The notes under the pieces: generated by a model
Databases searched by the model: none
The model's input: only the letters and a program-made list of their open reading frames with translations
Told to the model about the DNA's origin: nothing
Shown here: positions 14,849-22,900 of the stretch, in pieces
Layout of the letters: every line of letters starts with the position of its first letter
Position numbering within the stretch: the stretch's first letter is position 1
Source of the DNA: an uncultured Christensenellaceae bacterium
GTDB taxonomy: Bacteria > Bacillota > Clostridia > Christensenellales > Christensenellaceae
Length of the DNA stretch: 38,861 nt
NCBI GenBank assembly: GCA_934555865.1
Contig: CAKTFI010000009.1
Location: 1 to 38,861, forward strand
Direction: 5' to 3'
Translations under genes and position numbers: made by a program

Positions 14849-15061
14849 ATGAACATGGATTGGCTGGGGCGGCCTGCGGATGCAGCCGCCCAGTATTTTT
14901 TAGGGCAGGGACGCAAGGTGGAAACGGTGCTGTATACCGGCCGGCGGGTGGAGCCGATGGCGCAGGACCTGCGCGTGGTGCGCTGCCGGGAGGTGGACGG
15001 GGGCGTGCAGCTCGTCGTCTGCAAGTTTCAGACCGAGCTTTCCCGTGAGGAGGAATCGTGA
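14849..15061 (+). CDS. Conserved-looking small protein, 70 aa, unknown
   Basis: A 70-aa frame fitted tightly between frr and uppS. GAGG (14835-14838) is 10 nt upstream; an ATG two codons later (14855) is an alternative start. Its stop overlaps the uppS GTG start (GTGA). The sequence looks like one compact alpha/beta domain: a helix (ADAAAQYFLGQG), a strand (KVETVLYTGRRVEP), DLRVVRCREVDGGVQLVVCKF. I do not recognise the family. The operon position, with coupling on the 3' side, argues for a real protein. Confidence 0.75.
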   Translation: MNMDWLGRPADAAAQYFLGQGRKVETVLYTGRRVEPMAQDLRVVRCREVDGGVQLVVCKFQTELSREEES

Positions 15062-15786
15062 ATCCGCAGAAATTGGAAGAATATGGGCTGCACGCCGGGG
15101 AACTCCCCCGTCATGTGGCGATGATTATGGACGGCAACGGGCGCTGGGCGAAGCGCCGTCACATGCCGCGCACCTATGGACACAAAAAGGGCGTGGAGCG
15201 CGTGCGGGAGATCGTCAAGGCAAGCTCCGCCTTTGGCGTCGAGGCGATCACGCTGTATGCCTTTTCGACGGAGAACTGGAAGCGCCCGAAGGAGGAGGTC
15301 AGCCTGCTCATGGCGCTGTTGGCGCAGTACCTGCAAAACGAGGTCGACGAGCTGGATAAAAACGGTGTGCGCTTCCGCATGATTGGCGACCGCAGCGGGC
15401 TGGACGAGACCTTGCAGCGGCTCATCCAAAACGCGGAGGCGCAGACGCAGGAGAACACGCAGCTCACGCTGTGCGTGGCCATCAATTATGGCGGGCAGAG
15501 CGAGCTGGAGCAGGCGGCCGTCTGCCTGGCGGAGGACACAGCGGCGGGGCGGTGCCTGCCCACGCGGGAAGAGTTTCAAAAGCGGCTGTATACCGCGGGC
15601 ATGCCGCCGGTGGATTACCTGATCCGCACGAGCGGAGAGCTGCGCATCAGCAACTTCCTGTTGTATCAGGCGGCATATGCAGAACTGTATTTTACCGAGG
15701 TCTGCTGGCCGGATTTTGACACGGCGGAATATGCCAAGGCGCTTGCGGACTTTTCCGCGAGAAACCGGCGCTATGGAGGATTATAA
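15058..15786 (+). CDS. uppS: Isoprenyl transferase (undecaprenyl diphosphate synthase)
   Basis: cis-Prenyltransferase of 242 aa that builds the C55 lipid carrier for cell-wall synthesis. HVAMIMDGNGRWAKRR holds the metal- and diphosphate-binding Asp25. GHKKGVERVREIV and LYAFSTENWKRP are the following motifs, and LIRTSGELRISNFLLYQ and Y-x-E near the C-terminus complete the site. GTG 15058 is chosen because AGGAGG lies just upstream and the family N-terminus fits. The start overlaps the preceding stop; cdsA starts 2 nt after its stop. With dxr and ispG it links the MEP pathway to wall lipid carriers. Confidence 0.97.
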   Translation: MNPQKLEEYGLHAGELPRHVAMIMDGNGRWAKRRHMPRTYGHKKGVERVREIVKASSAFGVEAITLYAFSTENWKRPKEEVSLLMALLAQYLQNEVDELDKNGVRFRMIGDRSGLDETLQRLIQNAEAQTQENTQLTLCVAINYGGQSELEQAAVCLAEDTAAGRCLPTREEFQKRLYTAGMPPVDYLIRTSGELRISNFLLYQAAYAELYFTEVCWPDFDTAEYAKALADFSARNRRYGGL

Positions 15787-15788
15787 GC

Positions 15789-16589
15789 ATGGGAAAACGC
15801 ATTATTTCGGGCGTCGTCATCGTGGCGATGCTCGTGGGCCTGCTCATCTTGCAGGGGATCTATTGGAAGATCGGCGTCGTGCTCATCGGGCTGTTTTGCC
15901 AATATGAGATGCTGCACACCGTCCGGCAGAGCGGGACCAAGACGATGGATGCACCGGTGTATGCGGCGGCGCTGGCGCTGTTCCCGGCCTACTATGTCTG
16001 GGGGGCGTCCGGCGTGCTGTATGTCTATGCCCTGGCGCTCATGGCGTTGTTCATGACACGCACGCTGTGCGACGCGTATGACTACAAAAGTGTGGCCTAT
16101 AGCGCGCTGTCGCTCCTGTACCCACAATTGTTCATGGTTTTCTTCTATAAGATCGTGTGCGTCGCGGACGAGGCGCTCTCGCTGCGCATGATCGTGTTCA
16201 GCATCATGGCGGCCTCCTCGAGCGATACCTTTGCCTATTTCGTGGGCAAGGGGCTGGGCAAGCGCAAGCTCTGCCCGGCGATCAGCCCGAACAAGACGGT
16301 GGAAGGCGCGGTGGGCGGCCTGGTGGGCGGCACGGTCATGACCGGGCTTACGGCGCTCGTGTTTGGCGAGACGGCGCTTCCACTCTATGCCTATTTCCTA
16401 CTGGGGGCGGTGCTGGCGGCGCTTTCGCAGTTCGGCGACCTGGCGTCCTCACTCACTAAGCGGTTTTTCGGTGTCAAGGACTTCGGCAAGCTGATTCCGG
16501 GGCACGGCGGCATGCTGGACCGGGTGTGCAGCATCATCTTTGTGCTGCCGGTGACTTTCCTGTTCTTTAAGTTGTTTTACGGCATTTGA
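15789..16589 (+). CDS. cdsA: Phosphatidate cytidylyltransferase (CDP-diglyceride synthase)
   Basis: Integral membrane enzyme of 266 aa converting phosphatidic acid and CTP to CDP-diacylglycerol. About seven to eight hydrophobic segments are visible. SDTFAYFVGKGLGK, ISPNKTVEGAVGG and the signature SLTKRFFGVKDFGKLIPGHGG, read as S-L-T-K-R, KDFG and PGHGG, are present. The signature normally closes with DR-x-D, but here it reads LDRVCS, so the final Asp is Cys. Everything else fits an active enzyme. It starts 2 nt after uppS, with GGAGG in the uppS 3' end, and dxr follows 8 nt after its stop. Confidence 0.95.
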   Translation: MGKRIISGVVIVAMLVGLLILQGIYWKIGVVLIGLFCQYEMLHTVRQSGTKTMDAPVYAAALALFPAYYVWGASGVLYVYALALMALFMTRTLCDAYDYKSVAYSALSLLYPQLFMVFFYKIVCVADEALSLRMIVFSIMAASSSDTFAYFVGKGLGKRKLCPAISPNKTVEGAVGGLVGGTVMTGLTALVFGETALPLYAYFLLGAVLAALSQFGDLASSLTKRFFGVKDFGKLIPGHGGMLDRVCSIIFVLPVTFLFFKLFYGI

Positions 16590-16597
16590 GGCGGCGC

Positions 16598-17758
16598 ATG
16601 GTACGAAAGAAAATTGTGATCCTCGGCTCGACCGGGTCGATCGGCAAAAATACGCTGGATGTCCTGCGGGGCATGCAGGAAACTTACGAGGTCTATGGCC
16701 TGGCCGCGCACCAAAGCGCCCAGGCGCTGCTGGCACAGGCGGCGGAATTCCGCCCGGCGCGCCTGGCGGTGACGGACGAGGCGGCGGCCGGGGAGCTGGC
16801 TGCGGGCGGCTTTGCGGGGGAGATCCTCGCCGGGCCGCAGGCGCTGTGCGACATCTGCGAAGGGGCGGACCTGGTCGTGCTAAGCGTCGTCGGCATGGCG
16901 GGGCTGCCGCCCTTTGTGCACTGCCTCCGGCGGGGGATCCCCGTGGCGCTTGCGACCAAGGAGGCCATGGTCTATGGCGGGCGGTTGGCGCGCGACCTGA
17001 TGGATTCGACCGGGACGCCGGTGCTGCCGCTGGACAGTGAGATTTCCGCCATCTTCCAGTGCCTGCAGGGCAATAAGAAGGCACAGGCGGCGGAGATTTT
17101 GCTCACCGCCTCGGGCGGGCCGTTCCGCACCTGGCCGCTGGAGCGCGTGCAGCAGGCGACGCTTGCCGAGGCATTGAAGCACCCCAATTGGAGCATGGGC
17201 GCCAAGATCACGATCGACAGCGCCTCCATGGCGAATAAGGGGCTGGAGATCATGGAGACCCGTTGGATGTTCGACATCGCGCCCGAAAAGATCACGGTGG
17301 TCGTGCACCCGGAAAGCATCGTGCACTCCGCGGTGCGGTATCAGGACGGCAGTGTCATGGCGCAGATGGGGGCGACGGACATGCGCCTGCCCATCGCCTA
17401 TGCGCTGCAATACCCGGAGCGCCTGCCCAATTGCGCGCGCGCGCTCGACCTGTTCGCGGTGGGGACGCTGCATTTTGAGCAGCCGGATTACGAAAAATTC
17501 CCCTGCCTGCGCCTGGCGCGGGAAGCAGTGGGGCAGGGCGCGGCCATGCAAATGGTCTTTAACGCCGCCAACGACGCGGCGGTCGCGCTCTTCCGGCGCG
17601 GCGCGATCGGGTTTTGGCAGATCGGCGAGGTCATCGCCCGGGCGATGGAGAGCTTCCGCGGCGCGGAGGCGACGAGCTTTGAGGAGATCTATGCGCGGGA
17701 CGCGGAGATCCGCGCGTTCGCCGAGACGGTGGCGCAGCGCTTTGCCGCGCAGCCGTAA
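16598..17758 (+). CDS. dxr: 1-deoxy-D-xylulose 5-phosphate reductoisomerase, divergent motifs
   Basis: NADPH-dependent enzyme of the MEP isoprenoid pathway, 386 aa. ILGSTGSIGKNTLDV binds NADPH. Metal and substrate residues include Asp147 and Glu149 (LDSEIS), the loop TASGGPF (170-176), HPNWSMG and ANKGLE. Several near-invariant motifs are altered: LANKE reads LATKE (118-122), DSEH reads DSEI (147-150), HPQS reads HPES and PDMR reads TDMR. Metal ligands are retained, so activity is likely but substrate or inhibitor binding may differ. ATG 16598 has GAGG 6 nt upstream. Neighbours uppS, cdsA and rseP fit the usual order. Confidence 0.93.
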   Translation: MVRKKIVILGSTGSIGKNTLDVLRGMQETYEVYGLAAHQSAQALLAQAAEFRPARLAVTDEAAAGELAAGGFAGEILAGPQALCDICEGADLVVLSVVGMAGLPPFVHCLRRGIPVALATKEAMVYGGRLARDLMDSTGTPVLPLDSEISAIFQCLQGNKKAQAAEILLTASGGPFRTWPLERVQQATLAEALKHPNWSMGAKITIDSASMANKGLEIMETRWMFDIAPEKITVVVHPESIVHSAVRYQDGSVMAQMGATDMRLPIAYALQYPERLPNCARALDLFAVGTLHFEQPDYEKFPCLRLAREAVGQGAAMQMVFNAANDAAVALFRRGAIGFWQIGEVIARAMESFRGAEATSFEEIYARDAEIRAFAETVAQRFAAQP

Positions 17759-17785
17759 AATTTCTATGAAACCTGCGCCGGGGGG

Positions 17786-17805
17786 CGCCTAGGAAGGCGG
17801 TTTTT
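17786..17805 (+). terminator. Weak terminator-like hairpin between dxr and rseP
   Basis: CGCCT (17786-17790), loop AGGA, AGGCG (17795-17799), then G and five T. The stem is only 5 bp, so termination would be partial. Confidence 0.35.
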
Positions 17806-17815
17806 GGCGTATAAT
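17801..17815 (+). promoter_or_regulatory. Possible promoter -10 box of rseP
   Basis: A perfect TATAAT at 17810-17815 sits 36 nt before the rseP start, but no acceptable -35 box is found 16-18 nt upstream and there is no extended -10. Low confidence. Confidence 0.35.
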
Positions 17816-17851
17816 ACGATCAAATGCGATAGATCGGAGGAAAGGGAGACC

Positions 17852-18892
17852 TTGGAAATCTTAAATACGATCCTGACGGTGCTGGCGGGGCTGCTCATGT
17901 TGACGGTGCTGGTTGTCATCCACGAGGGCGGGCATTTCGCGGTCGGCCGGGCCTGCGGGATCCGGATCAACGAATTTGCGGTGGGGTTCGGCCCCAAGCT
18001 GTTCAGCCGCAAAAAGGGAGAGATCGCCTATTCCGTGCGGGCGCTGCCGCTCGGCGGGTTTGTGCAGTTCTATGGCGAGGAGGAGGAGGTCGATGCGGCC
18101 TATGAGCCGCGTGCGTTCAACAATCGCCCGATCTGGCAGCGGGCGCTCACGATCGCGGCCGGTCCGGCCATGAACATTCTGTTTGCGCTGCTCTTGACGG
18201 TGGGCGTGCTCGTGGGGTATGGCGACTATGTGCCCGAGATCGTGGCGGTCGAAGCGGGATCTCCCGCGGCGGCGGCTGGGTTGCAGGAAGGCGACCGCAT
18301 TGTCCGCATCAACGGGAAGCGCATCGATTTCAGCATGGAATTTGACACGGCCTCCATCGCGAATCAGCAGGAAGTGACGCTGGGCGTCGAGCGGGCGGAC
18401 GGCGAACACAGCTTTGTCATCCAGACGGCGCCGGACGCCGAGACGGGTAAGTCTCGCATCGGCATCCAATACACGGCCTCTGCCCGCCGGCGGTTCGACT
18501 TTTTCGAGGCCATCGGCCTGAGCTTCAAGTGGCTCTGGCTCATCGTGCGGGAGATGTTTGCCGCGCTCGGCGGTGCGATCTTCGGCGGCCGGGGCCTGAG
18601 CGACCTTTCCGGCCCGGTGGGGACGATCGCCATCGTGGGGGAGTCGGTGCGGTATGGCTTCGAGACCATCCTGCGCATGGCGGCGCTTTTGTCCATCAAC
18701 TTGGGGATCATGAACATCCTGCCTTTCCCGGCGCTGGACGGCGGGCGGCTGCTCTTTTTGGGCATTGAAAAGCTGCGCGGCAAGCCCGCCTCCCGGAAGG
18801 TGGAGGGCTATGTCAACTTTGCGGGGCTGGCTATGCTGTTTTTGCTCATGATCGTGCTCACTTATCAGGACATTGTGCGGCTGTTTGCCTAA
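17852..18892 (+). CDS. rseP: RIP metalloprotease RseP (site-2 protease family)
   Basis: Membrane zinc protease of 346 aa that cuts substrates within the membrane; the Bacillus homologue RasP acts on anti-sigma factors and signal-peptide remnants. HEGGH with His24, Glu25 and His28 sits in the first membrane segment. GGFVQFYGEEEE and a PDZ domain (about 125-205, AGSPAAAAGLQEGDRIVRINGK) follow. The late motif NILPFPALDGGRLLF supplies the third zinc ligand (Asp). I use the TTG at 17852, since GGAGG (17836-17840) and GGGAG precede it and codons further upstream overlap the -10 box. ispG starts 22 nt after the stop. Confidence 0.95.
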   Translation: MEILNTILTVLAGLLMLTVLVVIHEGGHFAVGRACGIRINEFAVGFGPKLFSRKKGEIAYSVRALPLGGFVQFYGEEEEVDAAYEPRAFNNRPIWQRALTIAAGPAMNILFALLLTVGVLVGYGDYVPEIVAVEAGSPAAAAGLQEGDRIVRINGKRIDFSMEFDTASIANQQEVTLGVERADGEHSFVIQTAPDAETGKSRIGIQYTASARRRFDFFEAIGLSFKWLWLIVREMFAALGGAIFGGRGLSDLSGPVGTIAIVGESVRYGFETILRMAALLSINLGIMNILPFPALDGGRLLFLGIEKLRGKPASRKVEGYVNFAGLAMLFLLMIVLTYQDIVRLFA

Positions 18893-18914
18893 ATAGGCCG
18901 CGTGGGAAAGAATT

Positions 18915-19964
18915 ATGCGAAAGAAGACGAGGGAAATTCGGATCGGCCGGACGGCCATCGGCGGCGAAGAGCCGGTGCGCATCCAATCCATGACGAATAC
19001 GGACACCGCCGACATAGAGGCGACCGCGGCGCAGATTGCGGCGCTGGAGGCGGCTGGGTGCGAGATCGTGCGCGTCGCGGCCTATGACCAGAAGAGCGCT
19101 GCCTGTATCGCGAAATTGAAGGAAAAGGCGAACATCCCGATCGTGGCGGATGTGCACTTCGATTACCGCATCGCGATCGCGGCGATCGAGGCCGGGGCGG
19201 ACAAGGTGCGCATCAACCCGGGCAACATCGGCAGCGAACAAAACATCCAAAAGGTCGCGGACGCGGCCAAGATGCACGGCGTCCCCATCCGCGTGGGGGC
19301 GAACACCGGCTCGTTGGACAAGAAGTATTGGGGGGCGGACAAGAGCGCGGCGCTCGTCGAGAGCGCGCTGGACAATGTCCGCTGCCTGGAAAAGGCGGGC
19401 TTTTCCGACATCGTGATTGCGCTCAAGGCGTCAGATGTCGCCGCGAGCGTGGCGGCCTACCGGCAGATGAGCGAGCTGGTGGATTACCCGCTGCACCTCG
19501 GGATCACCGAGGCGGGCGCGTATGAAAGCTCGATCGTCAAGTCGGCGATGGGCATCGGCGCGCTGCTGCTGGACGGCATCGGGGACACCCTGCGCGTGTC
19601 CATCACGGGCGACCCGGTGCAGGAGGTGCGCGCGGCCAAGGAGATCCTGCAATGCGCGGGGCGGCGGACCTTCTCACCGGAGATCGTCGCCTGCCCGACC
19701 TGTGCGCGCACGCGCATCCAATTGGAACCGCTGTATTATCAGGTCAAGGCGATGACGCAGGACATTCCGAAGTACCTGAAGATCGCCGTCATGGGCTGCC
19801 CGGTGAACGGCCCGGGTGAGGCGCGGGACGCGGACATCGGCATCGCCGGCGGCGAGGGCGTAGGCATCATCTTCAAGAAGGGAAAGCCCGTGCGCAAGGT
19901 GCCGGAGGCGGAACTGCTCCGCGCCTTTGAGGAGGAACTGCAGGAGTTGCTGCGCGCCGAATGA
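18915..19964 (+). CDS. ispG: 4-hydroxy-3-methylbut-2-en-1-yl diphosphate synthase
   Basis: [4Fe-4S] enzyme of the MEP pathway (GcpE), 349 aa, making HMBPP from the cyclic diphosphate. The TIM-barrel domain opens with PVRIQSMTNTDT, followed by IVADVHFDYRIA and DKVRINPGNIG. The C-terminal cluster domain has CPTCARTRIQLE and MGCPVNGPGEARDADIGIAGG; the three cysteines and the Glu of GPGEA are the cluster ligands. It is compact, the bacterial two-domain form. It lies between rseP and polC, a place often taken by proS in Bacillota, and puts a second MEP gene in the same cluster as dxr. Confidence 0.97.
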   Translation: MRKKTREIRIGRTAIGGEEPVRIQSMTNTDTADIEATAAQIAALEAAGCEIVRVAAYDQKSAACIAKLKEKANIPIVADVHFDYRIAIAAIEAGADKVRINPGNIGSEQNIQKVADAAKMHGVPIRVGANTGSLDKKYWGADKSAALVESALDNVRCLEKAGFSDIVIALKASDVAASVAAYRQMSELVDYPLHLGITEAGAYESSIVKSAMGIGALLLDGIGDTLRVSITGDPVQEVRAAKEILQCAGRRTFSPEIVACPTCARTRIQLEPLYYQVKAMTQDIPKYLKIAVMGCPVNGPGEARDADIGIAGGEGVGIIFKKGKPVRKVPEAELLRAFEEELQELLRAE

Positions 19965-19989
19965 CGGCGCTTACGGAGGGAGAGAAACG

Positions 19990-22900
19990 GTGGATCAGAT
20001 CCGGGAATACCGCGAAAACGGGCGGCCCGCACTGGGGTTCAGCGCGGTGCAGCTGCGCGGGGAACTGTGCCGGCAGCTTACGGCGGGAGGCGGCGAGCTG
20101 CCCATTACCTTGGAAAAAATGGCATATAGCCGAAGCCGCGGCCGCTATATGCTTTTTTTGCGTGCGGAACAATTGCTCAGCGTGGAGGCGCAGGCGCGGC
20201 TGAAAAAGCGCCTGCTCGCTAAGATCCCGGAGCTTCGCATCTTTGAGATCGTCATCCGGCAGCCGGCGGAGGCGTTACTTTCCGACCCGGCGGCGATGCA
20301 GTCGCTGGTGCAGGGCTACCTCGTCGCGGCGGAGCCCTCCATGCTGCCCTTTGTGCGCGCATCCCGCGTGGACTGGGACGGCCGGGCGCTGCACATCTAT
20401 TTTGCGCGGGAGATCGCGCCCGGCTATGCCGAGCGCCTGGGGCTGGCGCGCCGGCTCGAAGGCTTTTTGGCGGATACCTATGGCATTGAGGCGCATGTCG
20501 CCAAGTTCGGCGTGGACGGCGGCATTTCAGAACAGGAAATGCCCGAGATGCAGCCCGTGTTTGAGAGTGGGATGCAGCCGGCGCCCGCGTTTGCCCCGGA
20601 AAAAACGACCTCTGCATTCGCGGCGAGCCCGGCGAAGCGCGCGGCGGCCTCGATGCCGCCTGCGGCGCAGGTCGTGCAGCAGCCGCGCCCCGCGCCCCCA
20701 AAGCCCAAGCCGGAGCCCAAACGGGCCTATCGGAAAAGCCAGCTGGACGGGGAAGTGAGCAAGATCGTCGACCTTGTGCCGGACGAGACGGCGCTCGTCG
20801 AGGGCGAGGTGATCTCGACCGAGGAAAAGGTCACGAAGGACGGCAAGAACACCATCTTTACCATGGCGGTGACGGACTATACCTCGACCGTGCGCTGCCG
20901 CCGGTTCTACCGCAAGGCGGGCGAGGACTTCGAAGCGCCCGCACACAAGGGCGACTATATCCGCGTGCAGGGGCTGTATTCCTACAACAGCTATATGCGC
21001 GAGTATATGCTGGAGTTCAAGGGTGTGCAGCAGCTCCCCAAGCCGCCGGAAAAGCAGGACAATGCGCCCAAGAAGCGGGTGGAGCTGCACCTGCACACCA
21101 ACATGAGTGCGCAGGACGGCATGGCCAGCGCGGAGGATTACATCGCGCAGGCGGCCAAGTGGGGGCACAAGGCGATCGCCATCACCGACCACGGCGTGGT
21201 GCAGGCCTTCCCGTTCGCGGCGAACGCGGGCAAGGAGGAGGGCGTCAAGGTCATCTTCGGCGTGGAGGCCTATGTCGTCGACGCGGCCAAAAAGGTCTAC
21301 GAAGGGGCAGACCACGCCTTTTTGGACGAATTTGTCGTGTTCGATATCGAGACGACCGGCCTCTCGCTCGAGACCTGCGAGATCATCGAGATCGGCGCGG
21401 TGCGCGTGCGGGACGGCAAGGTGGTGGACCGCTTCGGGGAATTCGCCAAGCCCAGGGCGCCCATCCCCTATGAGATTACAGACCTCACCGGCATCACCAA
21501 CGACATGGTGGCGGACGCGGCGACGGCGGAGGAGGTCGTCCGCGACTTTTTGGCGTTTGCGGGTGATACCTGCCTGGTTGCGCACAACGCAAAGTTCGAC
21601 ACGGGCTTTGTATTCAAAAAGGCGCGCGAGCTGGGCATCGAGGTGCAAAACGATGTGCTGGACACCCTGATGATCGCGCGCGTGCACCTGCCGGACATGC
21701 GTTCCCGCAGCCTGGATAAGCTGGCGGCGCGCTATAAGATCCCCCTGAAGCACCACCGCGCGGTCAACGACGCCGAGGCGACGGCGCAGGTGCTGTACGC
21801 GATGCTGCATGAGATCGCGGAGGCGCGCGGCTTTGTCCGCCTGTCCGAGCTCAATTACTTGGCGGACACGGCGGTCATGGTCAAGAGCGCGCAGCGCGCC
21901 AACCATTTCATCATCCTGTGCAAAAACAAGCAGGGGCTCATCAACCTGTATAAGCTCATTTCGGTGAGCCACCTCAAATACTTCAAGGGCAAGCCGCGCC
22001 TCCCCAAGAGCGAGCTGGTGCGCTACCGCGAGGGGCTAATCTTCGGGTCGGCCTGCGAGCAGGGCGAGCTGTATCAGGCCGTGCTGCGCGGAGAGAGCGA
22101 GAGCCGTCTGGAGGAGCTCGCCTCCTTCTATGACTATCTGGAGATCCAGCCGAACGGCAACAACGCCTTCATGATCCGCAACGGGACGGTCGCGGACGAG
22201 GAGGCGCTTTCGGACATCAACCGGCGCATCTACGCGCTCGGCAAAAAGCTCGGCAAGCCGGTCGTGGCGACGGGCGATGTGCATTTCCTAAAGGAGCGGG
22301 ACGAATACTACCGCCGCATCCTGATGGAGACCTCCGGCTTTAAGGACGCGGACAACCAGGCGCCCTTGTATTTCAAGACGACGGACGAGATGCTCCGCGA
22401 CTTTGCCTACCTCGGGCCGGAGGCGGCCATGGAGGTCGTGGTGGACGCGCCGAACGCCATCGCGGACGAGATCGAGCCAATCGACCTCTTCCCGGGCGAG
22501 ACGGCCATGCCGTTTGTCGAAAATGACGATGTGGAGATCCGCGAGGCGGCCATGGAAAAGATGCACCGGCTTTATGGCGATCCGCTGCCGGAAAACATCG
22601 AAAAGCGATTGATGAAGGAAATGAACTCCATCATCAACAACGGGTTCGCCGTGCTGTACTGGGCGGCGATGAAGCTGGTCACCAAGTCGATGAGCGACGG
22701 ATACCTGGTCGGGTCGCGCGGGTCGGTCGGTTCCTCGCTCGCGGCGTTCGCCATGGGCATCACCGAGGTCAACCCGCTGGCGCCGCACTACCGGTGCCCC
22801 AAGTGCCGGCATTCCGATTTCGCGATCGACAAGAAATACGCCTGTGGGCCGGATATGCCGCCTGCGGTCTGCCCGCTGTGCGGGACGCCCTATGTGGCGG

